A stretch of DNA of 9,105 bases from RGIG4140 sp045635565 (GCA_045635565.1 JAZTVX010000023.1:1-9105); one strand, 5' to 3'. Counted from the stretch's first letter, positions 1 to 5,819 are shown. Notes: a model not told the origin generated them from the letters alone. Made by a program: numbers and translations.

Positions 1-153
1 TATCGTTCGGACTGTCCTTGCAGGACATCTACTGCGTGAACGAACCCTCTGGTCGGGTTCGATCCCCTGCTCACAAAAAAAACCGACGAAACCGTCGGTT
101 TTTTTTGGAGCGAGTGAAGGGAATGCTCGGGCTTAACCTGCCCTCGTCCTCTC
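1..153. repeat. Tandem repeat unit 1 (array continues off left edge)
   Basis: This is the first visible copy of a ~153-bp tandem unit; the next copies start at 154 and 308. The order is a 74-bp segment (1-74), a terminator palindrome (75-106) and a 47-bp segment (107-153) that runs straight into unit 2. The 47-bp segment opens with the same 18 bases that begin the minus-strand 3' end of the tRNA-Gly at 414-487. The window starts inside a unit, so the left limit of the array is not seen. The frames that stay open through it are artefacts of repetition, and no gene is called here. Confidence 0.93.
75..106. terminator. Bidirectional intrinsic terminator in repeat unit 1
   Basis: A perfect palindrome: eight A, CCGACG, loop AAAC, CGTCGG, eight T. 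It can terminate RNA made on either strand. The same hairpin recurs at 228-260 and 382-413. Confidence 0.85.
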
Positions 154-307
154 TATCGTTCGGACTGTCCTTGCAGGACATCTACTGCGTGAACGAACCC
201 TCTGGTCGGGTTCGATCCCCTGCTCACAAAAAAAACCGACGAAACCGTCGGTTTTTTTTTGGAGCGAGTGAAGGGAATGCTCGGGCTTAATCAGCCCTCG
301 TCCTCTC
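154..307. repeat. Tandem repeat unit 2
   Basis: A 154-bp copy nearly identical to unit 1. The differences seen are one extra T in the terminator T-run and TTAATCAG in place of TTAACCTG near 288-296. The 121-bp segment between consecutive terminators has the same length at 107-227 and 261-381, so the array alternates 121-bp segments with 32-33 bp terminators. Confidence 0.93.
228..260. terminator. Bidirectional intrinsic terminator in repeat unit 2
   Basis: Same hairpin as at 75-106 (CCGACG, AAAC, CGTCGG) flanked by eight A and nine T. Confidence 0.85.
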
Positions 308-413
308 TATCGTTCGGACTGTCCTTACAGGACATCTACTGCGTGAACGAACCCTCTGGTCGGGTTCGATCCCCTGCTCACAAAAAAAACCGACGGAACC
401 GTCGGTTTTTTTT
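308..413. repeat. Tandem repeat unit 3, ending at tRNA-Gly
   Basis: The last copy holds the 74-bp segment (308-381) and terminator (382-413), then passes without a gap into the intact tRNA-Gly 3' end. Where units 1 and 2 continue with a degenerate version of the tRNA 3' region, unit 3 has the real gene. Differences from the other copies are TTACAGG for TTGCAGG near 325 and GGAAC for GAAAC in the hairpin loop. Confidence 0.92.
382..413 (-). terminator. Intrinsic terminator of tRNA-Gly(CCC)
   Basis: Directly after the encoded CCA of the minus-strand tRNA comes an A-run, then a GC-rich stem CCGACGG/CCGTCGG, then a T-run, so tRNA transcription should stop here. The symmetric A and T runs allow termination on both strands. 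Confidence 0.88.
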
Positions 414-487
414 TGGAGCGAGTGAAGGGAATCGAACCCTCGTCTTAAGCTTGGGAAGCTTCCGCTCTACCATTGAGCTACACTCGC
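414..487 (-). tRNA. tRNA-Gly, anticodon CCC
   Basis: The minus strand gives a 74-nt cloverleaf with encoded CCA. The acceptor stem is GCGAGUG/CACUCGC with discriminator U before CCA. The D arm is GCUC-AAUGGUA-GAGC, the anticodon loop UUCCCAA (anticodon CCC at 455-453), and the T arm GAGGG-UUCGAUU-CCCUU. The U discriminator and CCC anticodon agree with glycine. One pair at the top of the anticodon stem looks mismatched (G-A), which is tolerable. A promoter lies just upstream (502-530) and a terminator follows immediately, so it appears to be a monocistronic tRNA gene. Its 3' end is reused in the adjacent repeats. Confidence 0.95.
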
Positions 488-501
488 AATAATACCTGTT
501 C

Positions 502-530
502 CTTATATAGTTTTTTTATCTGTTTTGCAA
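502..530 (-). promoter_or_regulatory. Promoter of tRNA-Gly
   Basis: On the minus strand: -35 TTGCAA (530-525), 17-bp spacer, -10 TATAAG (507-502). Transcription would begin near 495, about 8 nt before the mature tRNA 5' end. Confidence 0.72.
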
Positions 531-741
531 GTCTTTTTTTCACTTAAACATACTTTTTTTTAAACGAATCATTCAGACAAACAAAAGATTTTATTTTCAA
601 CGAGTTATGAAAAACTTTAAAATCACTCTTTAAAATATTTTCACCTCTTTCATTTTTTGTCAAATCCGTCCAAAAACGCAGATGTAAAATCTATAAAAAA
701 AATAGTTGTTTTTTAAATAGTTCTAAAAAAAATCTTTTCGA
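531..741. other. AT-rich intergenic region, nothing recognised
   Basis: Non-coding, with many A and T runs, between the tRNA-Gly promoter and the nrdD control region. A short direct repeat AAATAGTT occurs twice around 700-722. No credible ribosome-binding site with an open frame, RNA gene or terminator is seen here. Confidence 0.6.
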
Positions 742-775
742 TGTCAAAAAGTGATTGACAATTGATGCTAATCGC
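742..775 (+). promoter_or_regulatory. Possible operator region upstream of nrdD
   Basis: Two overlapping signals are seen. One is an inverted repeat, TGTCAA (742-747), 7 bp, TTGACA (755-760). The other is TTGAT-N4-ATCGC (762-775), which matches 8 of 10 fixed positions of the FNR/FixK-type site TTGAT-N4-ATCAA. FNR-family activation of an anaerobic reductase would be expected biologically. In so AT-rich a region, however, such matches can arise by chance, so this is a tentative call. Confidence 0.35.
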
Positions 776-777
776 TG

Positions 778-807
778 TTGACTAAAAAACAATTAAACAT
801 CTTTAAT
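778..807 (+). promoter_or_regulatory. Probable nrdD promoter
   Basis: -35 TTGACT (778-783), 18-bp spacer, -10 TTTAAT (802-807). Transcription would start near 814, inside the NrdR-like box, which fits repression by blocking polymerase. The spacing is one base longer than in the other promoters of the window. Confidence 0.5.
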
Positions 808-821
808 ACAATATATAGTAT
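806..821 (+). promoter_or_regulatory. NrdR box
   Basis: ATACAATATATAGTAT is a near-perfect palindrome. It matches the NrdR-box consensus ACACWATATATWGTGT at 14 of 16 positions, and the two deviations are symmetric. NrdR is the ATP-cone/zinc-ribbon repressor of ribonucleotide reductase genes, and its boxes normally lie at nrd promoters, as here. A weaker partner may overlap the nrdD start codon at 839-854. Confidence 0.8.
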
Positions 822-845
822 GAAACGCACAAAAAGGAGTACAAC

Positions 846-2906
846 ATGTTGGAAGTTATCCAAAATGAAGAAAAAAGCAATATTGATTTAGGACCGTTGA
901 CGGAAGTTATCAAACGCAATGGTGAAAAGCATGCTTTTGACGCCTCCAAAATTGCCGTTGCAATCGCAAAAGCCGGCGAAGCAACCAATGAATTCGGTAC
1001 AGATGAGGCATGGTTGTTAACACGTCAAGTCATCAAAGTTTTAAAGCATAAATTTGCTTTTGGCATTGTTCCTGCCATTGAACAAATCCAAGATGTTGTT
1101 GAACAAGTTTTAATTTCATCAAATTATTACAAAACGGCTCGTTCTTATATTATCTATCGTGAACGTCGGGAAAAAATGCGTCAAGATAAACATGCAGCCG
1201 TTGATGCTATTTCATCAATTAACGAATATTTAGATCGTTCCGACTGGCGTGTCAATGCAAATGCGAATCAGGGATATTCTTTAGGTGGGTTGATTTTAAA
1301 CGTTGCCGGAAAAGTTGTTGCAAACTATTGGTTAAACCACGTTTATACACCCGAAATCGGCGAAGCCCATCGCAATGGCGATTATCATATTCATGATTTG
1401 GATATGTTATCCGGCTATTGTGCCGGTTGGTCTTTGCGAGTCTTATTAACGGAAGGCTTTAATGGTGTTCCCAACAAAGTGGAATCAAAACCGCCACGCC
1501 ATTTAGTATCAGCATTCAGCCAAATGATTAACTTTTTAGGTACACTTCAAAATGAATGGGCCGGAGCACAAGCCTTTTCTTCAGCTGATACATATTTAGC
1601 ACCATTTATTCGCATTGAAAAATTATCATACGAAGAAGTCAAACAAGCCATGCAGTCATTCATTTTTAATTTGAATGTACCATCACGCTGGGGCACACAA
1701 ACGCCGTTCACGAACTTAACGTTTGACTGGACGTGTCCGGAAGATTTGAAAGACAAACATCCTATCATTGGCGGTGAAGAACAAGACTTCACATACGGTG
1801 ACTTGCAAGCCGAAATGGATATGATTAACCGTGCCTTTTTGGAAGTAATGGGTGAAGGCGATGCGAAAGGTCGTCCATTCACATTCCCTATTCCGACGTA
1901 TAACATCACAAGTGAATTTCCGTGGAATTCACCTAACACGGAATATTTATTTGAAATGACAGCAAAATACGGACTACCATATTTTTCAAACTATCTGAAT
2001 TCTGACATGAAACCCAGCGATGTTCGGTCTATGTGTTGTCGGTTACGGTTAGACTTAACAGAACTTAAAAAACGTGGGGGTGGTTTGTTTGGTTCTGCTG
2101 AACAAACAGGTTCAATCGGTGTTGTTACTATTAACTGTGCCCGTTTGGGTTACGTTTTCAAAGGTCGTGAAACCGACTTATACGCTCGTTTAGATGAATT
2201 ATTAGAATTAGCCAAAACATCATTGGAAATTAAACGCAAAACCATTTCCATGCATATGGATCGAGGATTATATCCATATACCAAACGGTATTTAGGTACA
2301 TTCCGCAGTCACTTTTCAACAATTGGTGTCAATGGAATTAACGAAATGATTCGCAACTTTACCGGTGATGCAGAAAATATAACAACAGATTGGGGACGCA
2401 GTTTTGCTCAAAAATTCTTAACGCACATTCGTGAAAAAATGCTTGATTTCCAAGCCGAAACAGGTAACATGTACAATTTAGAAGCCACACCGGCAGAAGG
2501 AACAACTTATCGTTTTGCCCGTGAAGATCAAAAACGTTACAACGGCATCATTCAGGCAGGTACAAAAGATGCTCCGTATTATACAAACTCATCACAATTG
2601 CCGGCAGGTTTTACGGACGATCCATTTACCGCTCTTGATTATCAGGATGATTTGCAAACACAATACACGGGTGGTACGGTTTTACACTTGTACATGAATG
2701 AACGTATTTCATCGGCAACAGCATGCAAAGAGTTGGTTAAACGTGTTTTACAGAACTATCGATTACCGTATGTATCGGTTACACCCGTTTATTCTATTTG
2801 TCCAAAACATGGCTACATTGCCGGAGAACATAAATATTGTCCAAAATGCGATAAAGAATTGATTGAACGTAAACGTCGTGAAATGGAAGCGACAGGTAAT
2901 ATCTAA
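846..2906 (+). CDS. nrdD: Class III anaerobic ribonucleoside-triphosphate reductase, large part lacking the glycyl-radical segment
   Basis: This is the catalytic body of the oxygen-sensitive cytoplasmic reductase that makes dNTPs from NTPs. Residues ~15-105 form the ATP-cone (VIKRNGEKHAFDASKI), the allosteric domain that also marks NrdR. The ten-stranded barrel follows, with HIHDLD (181-186) and Cys192, SMCCRLRLDL (395-404) and the GSIGVVTIN segment (422-430) followed by Cys431. These are conserved family segments; which Cys forms the thiyl radical is not proven here. The C-terminal zinc-ribbon ligands appear to be Cys652, His655, Cys665 and Cys668. Family members then continue into an RVxGY glycyl-radical motif, but this protein stops 18 residues after the last ligand. 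The missing motif is in the next gene. The start is supported by an AAAGGAG ribosome-binding site (833-839) 6 nt upstream. Length is 686 residues. Confidence 0.96.
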   Translation: MLEVIQNEEKSNIDLGPLTEVIKRNGEKHAFDASKIAVAIAKAGEATNEFGTDEAWLLTRQVIKVLKHKFAFGIVPAIEQIQDVVEQVLISSNYYKTARSYIIYRERREKMRQDKHAAVDAISSINEYLDRSDWRVNANANQGYSLGGLILNVAGKVVANYWLNHVYTPEIGEAHRNGDYHIHDLDMLSGYCAGWSLRVLLTEGFNGVPNKVESKPPRHLVSAFSQMINFLGTLQNEWAGAQAFSSADTYLAPFIRIEKLSYEEVKQAMQSFIFNLNVPSRWGTQTPFTNLTFDWTCPEDLKDKHPIIGGEEQDFTYGDLQAEMDMINRAFLEVMGEGDAKGRPFTFPIPTYNITSEFPWNSPNTEYLFEMTAKYGLPYFSNYLNSDMKPSDVRSMCCRLRLDLTELKKRGGGLFGSAEQTGSIGVVTINCARLGYVFKGRETDLYARLDELLELAKTSLEIKRKTISMHMDRGLYPYTKRYLGTFRSHFSTIGVNGINEMIRNFTGDAENITTDWGRSFAQKFLTHIREKMLDFQAETGNMYNLEATPAEGTTYRFAREDQKRYNGIIQAGTKDAPYYTNSSQLPAGFTDDPFTALDYQDDLQTQYTGGTVLHLYMNERISSATACKELVKRVLQNYRLPYVSVTPVYSICPKHGYIAGEHKYCPKCDKELIERKRREMEATGNI

Positions 2907-2928
2907 TTAGTAAAATTAAGGAGTTTTT

Positions 2929-3117
2929 ATGACAGATTTTGATATTTTAAATGCGAACGAATCAGAGCGACAACCAGTTGAATGTTGGACCCGAGTTATG
3001 GGTTACTTTCGTCCATACAGCCAATTTAACAAAGGAAAAAAATCAGAGTTTAACGAACGAAAATGGTTTTTAGAAAACAACTGTTCATCATGCACAACAA
3101 ATGAAAAAGCAGCATAA
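2929..3117 (+). CDS. Stand-alone glycyl-radical subunit of class III ribonucleotide reductase
   Basis: This 62-residue protein matches the extreme C-terminus of fused NrdD proteins: RVMGYF (22-27, with Gly25 as the expected radical residue) followed by FNKGKKSEFNERK (33-45). NrdG would form the radical on Gly25, which would have to sit next to the NrdD active-site cysteines, so a tight NrdD complex is inferred. It starts 22 bp after the nrdD stop, in another frame, with its own AAGGAG (2918-2923) 5 nt before ATG and an in-frame stop (2917-2919) just upstream. It therefore looks like a true separate gene, not frameshift debris. Cys19 precedes the motif, and a CSSC pair (Cys52, Cys55) lies near the tail. 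A double stop ends it and a terminator follows. By analogy with small glycyl-radical proteins such as GrcA/YfiD it could be a repair spare part, but the nrdD here has no glycyl motif of its own, so a required subunit is more likely. Confidence 0.9.
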   Translation: MTDFDILNANESERQPVECWTRVMGYFRPYSQFNKGKKSEFNERKWFLENNCSSCTTNEKAA

Positions 3118-3124
3118 TAAAAAT

Positions 3125-3153
3125 AAAAACGTTACATAGTGTAGCGTTTTTTT
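3125..3153 (+). terminator. Intrinsic terminator between the glycyl-radical gene and nrdG
   Basis: A 12-bp stem, AAAAACGTTACA (3125-3136) with TGTAGCGTTTTT (3140-3151), including one G-U pair and a TAG loop. It ends in a run of seven T (3147-3153). It begins 8 nt after the stop of the small gene and should limit read-through into nrdG. Confidence 0.8.
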
Positions 3154-3205
3154 GTACCTTTCATAATTAGTTTACAAAACAGCATTTTTATCAGGAACAT
3201 AAACA

Positions 3206-3898
3206 ATGATTACAATTGCCGGTTTAGTCCCGTTTACAACAATTGATTTTCCCAATCATTTAGCCTCTGTGATATTTTTTCAAGGTTGTCCTTTAAAATG
3301 TCCGTTTTGTCATAATCCGAATTTACAACCTCACATTCAAACAGACGGACAAATGAATTGGGATGATGTTTGTTCGTTCATGGAAAAAAGAAAAAACAGA
3401 CTGGATGGCATTGTTTTAAGTGGGGGCGAACCATTGATGCAACCGAATATTATGACTATTGTCAGTACATTTAAAAGGATGGGATTCAAAGTTGCCATTC
3501 ATACATCCGGTGCTTATCCTGAACGCTTATCTGACATTCTACCGATGATTGACTGGGTCGGATTAGATATCAAGGCTCCTTGGAAAAAATATGATTTATT
3601 AACCGGACGAACAGGATTTGCCACAATCGTTCAAAAAAGTTTACATCTGTTATTGCAATCAGATATAAAATATGAAGTCCGTACAACATGTGACCCTCGT
3701 TTTTTAACGATTGAAGATATTTATCAATTGGGCAATTTATTATCAGCGGCAGGAGTTCAGACCTATACATTACAAAAATATCGCACATTTGATATGGATA
3801 GCAATCCACCGGCATCTACTGATATTGATTCGTTTTTTGAAAATGATATTCTCATTCAAACATTAAAAAATCAATTTCAAAACTTTTCCTACCGTTAA
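3206..3898 (+). CDS. nrdG: Anaerobic ribonucleotide reductase activase (radical SAM)
   Basis: NrdG uses a [4Fe-4S] cluster and S-adenosylmethionine to abstract hydrogen from the reductase glycine and create the stable glycyl radical. The radical SAM signature CPLKCPFC supplies cluster ligands Cys28, Cys32 and Cys35. SGGEP (72-76) is the SAM-binding motif. The opening GLVPFTTIDFPNHLASVIFFQ is typical of the longer ~230-residue NrdG subfamily rather than the ~155-residue E. coli type. The start has AGGAA (3193-3197) 8 nt upstream. A terminator lies between it and the upstream gene, and I find no convincing own promoter, so expression may depend on read-through. Its substrate glycine is on the 62-residue protein encoded just upstream. 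A pyruvate formate-lyase activase is the main alternative, but no pfl gene is here. Confidence 0.92.
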   Translation: MITIAGLVPFTTIDFPNHLASVIFFQGCPLKCPFCHNPNLQPHIQTDGQMNWDDVCSFMEKRKNRLDGIVLSGGEPLMQPNIMTIVSTFKRMGFKVAIHTSGAYPERLSDILPMIDWVGLDIKAPWKKYDLLTGRTGFATIVQKSLHLLLQSDIKYEVRTTCDPRFLTIEDIYQLGNLLSAAGVQTYTLQKYRTFDMDSNPPASTDIDSFFENDILIQTLKNQFQNFSYR

Positions 3899-3911
3899 TT
3901 TTATAAAAAAC

Positions 3912-3940
3912 TTGCGAAATATAAAAAAATCCGATATAAT
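3912..3940 (+). promoter_or_regulatory. Promoter of the 3968-5128 gene
   Basis: -35 TTGCGA (3912-3917), 17-bp spacer, perfect -10 TATAAT (3935-3940). Transcription would start near 3947, about 20 nt before the start codon. Confidence 0.8.
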
Positions 3941-3967
3941 GGATACAAATATAGCAAAGGAGCACAT

Positions 3968-5128
3968 ATGACGGAAGACGGTTTAAATTTTCTGGAACGG
4001 TTGGAAGAATTGGAACAACAACGTAGCAGTTTAATCCATCGCAGAGAAGTTGCGAATCGTTTCATTCAAACAGCGACGTTATTATTACGAGATGTTAATG
4101 CCGAAATCGAATTACTTCGTCAATTTATAGATGGTGAAGAAATCAACACGATTCAACCGATGGAACAAATTTCCGATGACTTTTTGAGAAGTAAGTTTCT
4201 TGAACAGGGAATTATACCTGAACAACCCCGTCGTGGAGCCATGACAGCGAAGGAAAAGGAAAAAAGGGTCAAGGAAGCCGAGGAGGAAAAAACAAAACGC
4301 AAAGAATCGGCTCTACCTAACCCGACAGACAAATCTCGTCCGGCACAACCAATGCAACCCAACCAACCGGTTCAACCCGAACAACCTATTAAAACACCGG
4401 AAGAACGTAAAGAAGATATCACAAAAAAACTGACACAACGTGATCCCCGCGAACAAAAGAAGGGGTTGGAAGAATTAAAAAAACCAGAAAACAAGGATTT
4501 AGGCAAAGATGATCCTGAATTTCAGAAATTGATTAAAGATTCAAAAAAACGTGTTGAAAAATTTGATAAAATACAAGAATCACTCCGTAAAAATTTGCGT
4601 GAATTGATGCAATCGGATTCGGAAGTTGTTAAAAAGAATCTGGCTCATTTGAGAGCCGGTCGAGTTGGCATGGGTGTTGCAGGATTTAAGGAAATTGCTC
4701 AATCGACGGACGGTCGTTTTAATTCTGTTGCCGGAGCAGCTAAAGGCGTTTGTGAAAATGTTGAAATGCTTTACAAAGAATTTGACATCAAACCGGAAGA
4801 AGCCCTCTCTCGTGAAACATTAAACGAAGCAAAACCACTTTTCACACGTCAAATGGGGACAAAATCAAACGAAGATAAAGCCATCGACCGCAACTCACGT
4901 CAAAATCGTTATTTGGGCGAATCCAACGAATTGAGTGAAGAAGAACGCCATACATTTAAAGTGATTAAGGATGTTTACGGGATTGAAGCCGAAAAATTAC
5001 CTCCTGCCGATGCTAAAACACAAAAAGATATGGAAATCGTTCGATCTATTGTTCATGAAACAGCATTAAATCCACGTGGTAAAATCAATCCGATTATCAT
5101 TAAAAATAATGGAAACAGCGGATATTAA
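3968..5128 (+). CDS. Unrecognised charged protein with N-terminal coiled coil and Pro/Gln-rich linker
   Basis: I do not recognise this 386-residue protein. Residues ~1-60 look like an amphipathic coiled coil (LERLEELEQQRSSLIHRRE). Residues ~90-115 are a Lys/Glu-rich helix. Residues ~117-142 are Pro/Gln-rich with repeated QP steps and probably disordered. Residues ~143-225 are again strongly charged and helical (KKGLEELKKPENKDLGK). From ~226 on the composition is more ordinary, with GRVGMGVAGFKEIAQ and a globular-looking C-terminal part from ~300. There is no signal peptide or membrane segment, so it is probably cytoplasmic. The start is firm: AAAGGAG (3956-3962) lies 5 nt before ATG, behind a strong promoter. 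A hairpin terminator follows. A scaffolding or filament-like role is possible from the shape, but nothing in sequence or neighbours gives a function. Confidence 0.85.
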   Translation: MTEDGLNFLERLEELEQQRSSLIHRREVANRFIQTATLLLRDVNAEIELLRQFIDGEEINTIQPMEQISDDFLRSKFLEQGIIPEQPRRGAMTAKEKEKRVKEAEEEKTKRKESALPNPTDKSRPAQPMQPNQPVQPEQPIKTPEERKEDITKKLTQRDPREQKKGLEELKKPENKDLGKDDPEFQKLIKDSKKRVEKFDKIQESLRKNLRELMQSDSEVVKKNLAHLRAGRVGMGVAGFKEIAQSTDGRFNSVAGAAKGVCENVEMLYKEFDIKPEEALSRETLNEAKPLFTRQMGTKSNEDKAIDRNSRQNRYLGESNELSEEERHTFKVIKDVYGIEAEKLPPADAKTQKDMEIVRSIVHETALNPRGKINPIIIKNNGNSGY

Positions 5129-5164
5129 CATCGCAATATAATTGCAAAAAATATTTACACAATA

Positions 5165-5195
5165 AAAATTCCCCTATCAACATAGTGGGAATTTT
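5165..5195. terminator. Convergent (bidirectional) terminator hairpin
   Basis: The stem is AAAATTCCC (5165-5173) with GGGAATTTT (5187-5195), continued by CTAT/ATAG around loop CAAC, with one bulged T. On the plus strand the T-run is short (TTTTAGTTTT). On the minus strand the stem is followed by TTTTTATT. It sits between two convergent genes and may serve both. Confidence 0.65.
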
Positions 5196-5313
5196 AGTTT
5201 TAAATACTTTACTAATTAGTTGACCTTTCTTTCTATTCGATAAACCCACATTTATGCGGCTACATAAAAATACTGTTTTTCAAGTGAAATTCTCTCAACA
5301 AAATAAAAAAGGA

Positions 5314-5769
5314 TTATTTTTTTTCTAATCGACGCATAAATTGATAAAATTTATTTCTATCACGATCATGTTTCAATTTTCTGTCAATAAAAGAATTAAA
5401 ATCCCGACGAAGTGCAACTTTCGGAAAATCAGGCAAATCAATATCAACCGCTTCACCGATTTTCAAATTCCGAACAGCCGGTTCAAAACATTTTTTATTG
5501 ATAAATTTATGCAAAGAACGTTCTATCAGACAAAAATTAGAAACATGATTCGTGCCTCCACCTGACAAAGGAACAATATGATGCACATCAAAACCACGAG
5601 GAATTTTTCCCCGTTTTGAACGTTCCAAATTGATTTTATCCTTATAAGCATCAAGAAAACCTTTTCGATACAACCACTTCACAAATTTTTGATTCATGTT
5701 GCGTCGATCAAATTCCTTTCTCATTTTTTTTGTAACATCAGGACTTTGCAATATAAACCGAACACCCAT
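5314..5769 (-). CDS. Lone HNH endonuclease-like protein
   Basis: This 151-residue basic protein has a clear HNH (beta-beta-alpha metal) motif: DVHHIVPLSGGG (61-72), Asn78 in SNF, and His87 in SLHKFIN. The likely metal/catalytic residues are His63/His64, Asn78 and His87. The N-terminal ~60 residues are rich in Lys and Arg, and the C-terminal ~60 residues form another basic segment with no recognised domain. HNH enzymes cut DNA as restriction, homing, phage-packaging or toxin nucleases. No methylase, terminase, intron or immunity gene is adjacent, so the role stays open. The start is supported by GGAGGG (5782-5777) 7 nt upstream and a promoter just before that. The gene is convergent with the preceding unknown gene and diverges from rpsB. 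A solitary nuclease between housekeeping genes suggests acquisition by transfer, which is inference. Confidence 0.87.
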   Translation of the reverse strand: MGVRFILQSPDVTKKMRKEFDRRNMNQKFVKWLYRKGFLDAYKDKINLERSKRGKIPRGFDVHHIVPLSGGGTNHVSNFCLIERSLHKFINKKCFEPAVRNLKIGEAVDIDLPDFPKVALRRDFNSFIDRKLKHDRDRNKFYQFMRRLEKK

Positions 5770-5790
5770 TATGCTACCCTCCCTTATTAT

Positions 5791-5819
5791 ATTTTAACAC
5801 AACCTATTTATTTATGCAA
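5791..5819 (-). promoter_or_regulatory. Promoter of the HNH gene
   Basis: On the minus strand: -35 TTGCAT (5819-5814), 17-bp spacer, -10 TAAAAT (5796-5791). Transcription would start near 5784, immediately before the ribosome-binding site, so the leader is very short. Confidence 0.6.

Noticed and set aside
1..413. CRISPR array
   Set aside because: The units are ~153 bp and almost identical along their full length, with no unique spacers and a terminator hairpin in each.
18..492. Two open frames (18-290 and 259-492) encoding repeated Arg-rich peptides
   Set aside because: They run through the tandem repeats and the tRNA-Gly gene, repeat the same peptide because the DNA repeats, and lack a credible ribosome-binding site. 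The SEGNRTL-type peptide is the translation of the antisense tRNA 3' end.
1547..1939. Antisense open frame inside nrdD
   Set aside because: It lies wholly opposite a strongly conserved coding region, has no recognisable domain or initiation signal, and is the usual shadow of codon bias. The same applies to 803-988, 4153-4362, 6486-6812, 6911-7102 and 7608-7826.
2907..2928. A recent frameshift splitting nrdD
   Set aside because: The small gene has its own ATG and a well-spaced AAGGAG, with an in-frame stop at 2917-2919. The nrdD body ends cleanly in the linker after the zinc ribbon. A single-base change would not create this arrangement.
5246..5260. Small palindrome CCCACATTTATGCGG as terminator of the HNH gene
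   Set aside because: The stem has a mismatch in only six pairs and no T-run follows. The hairpin at 5165-5195 is the better candidate.
5341..5565. Plus-strand open frame opposite the HNH gene
   Set aside because: The minus strand encodes a clear HNH motif with promoter and ribosome-binding site. The plus-strand frame has neither and resembles no family.
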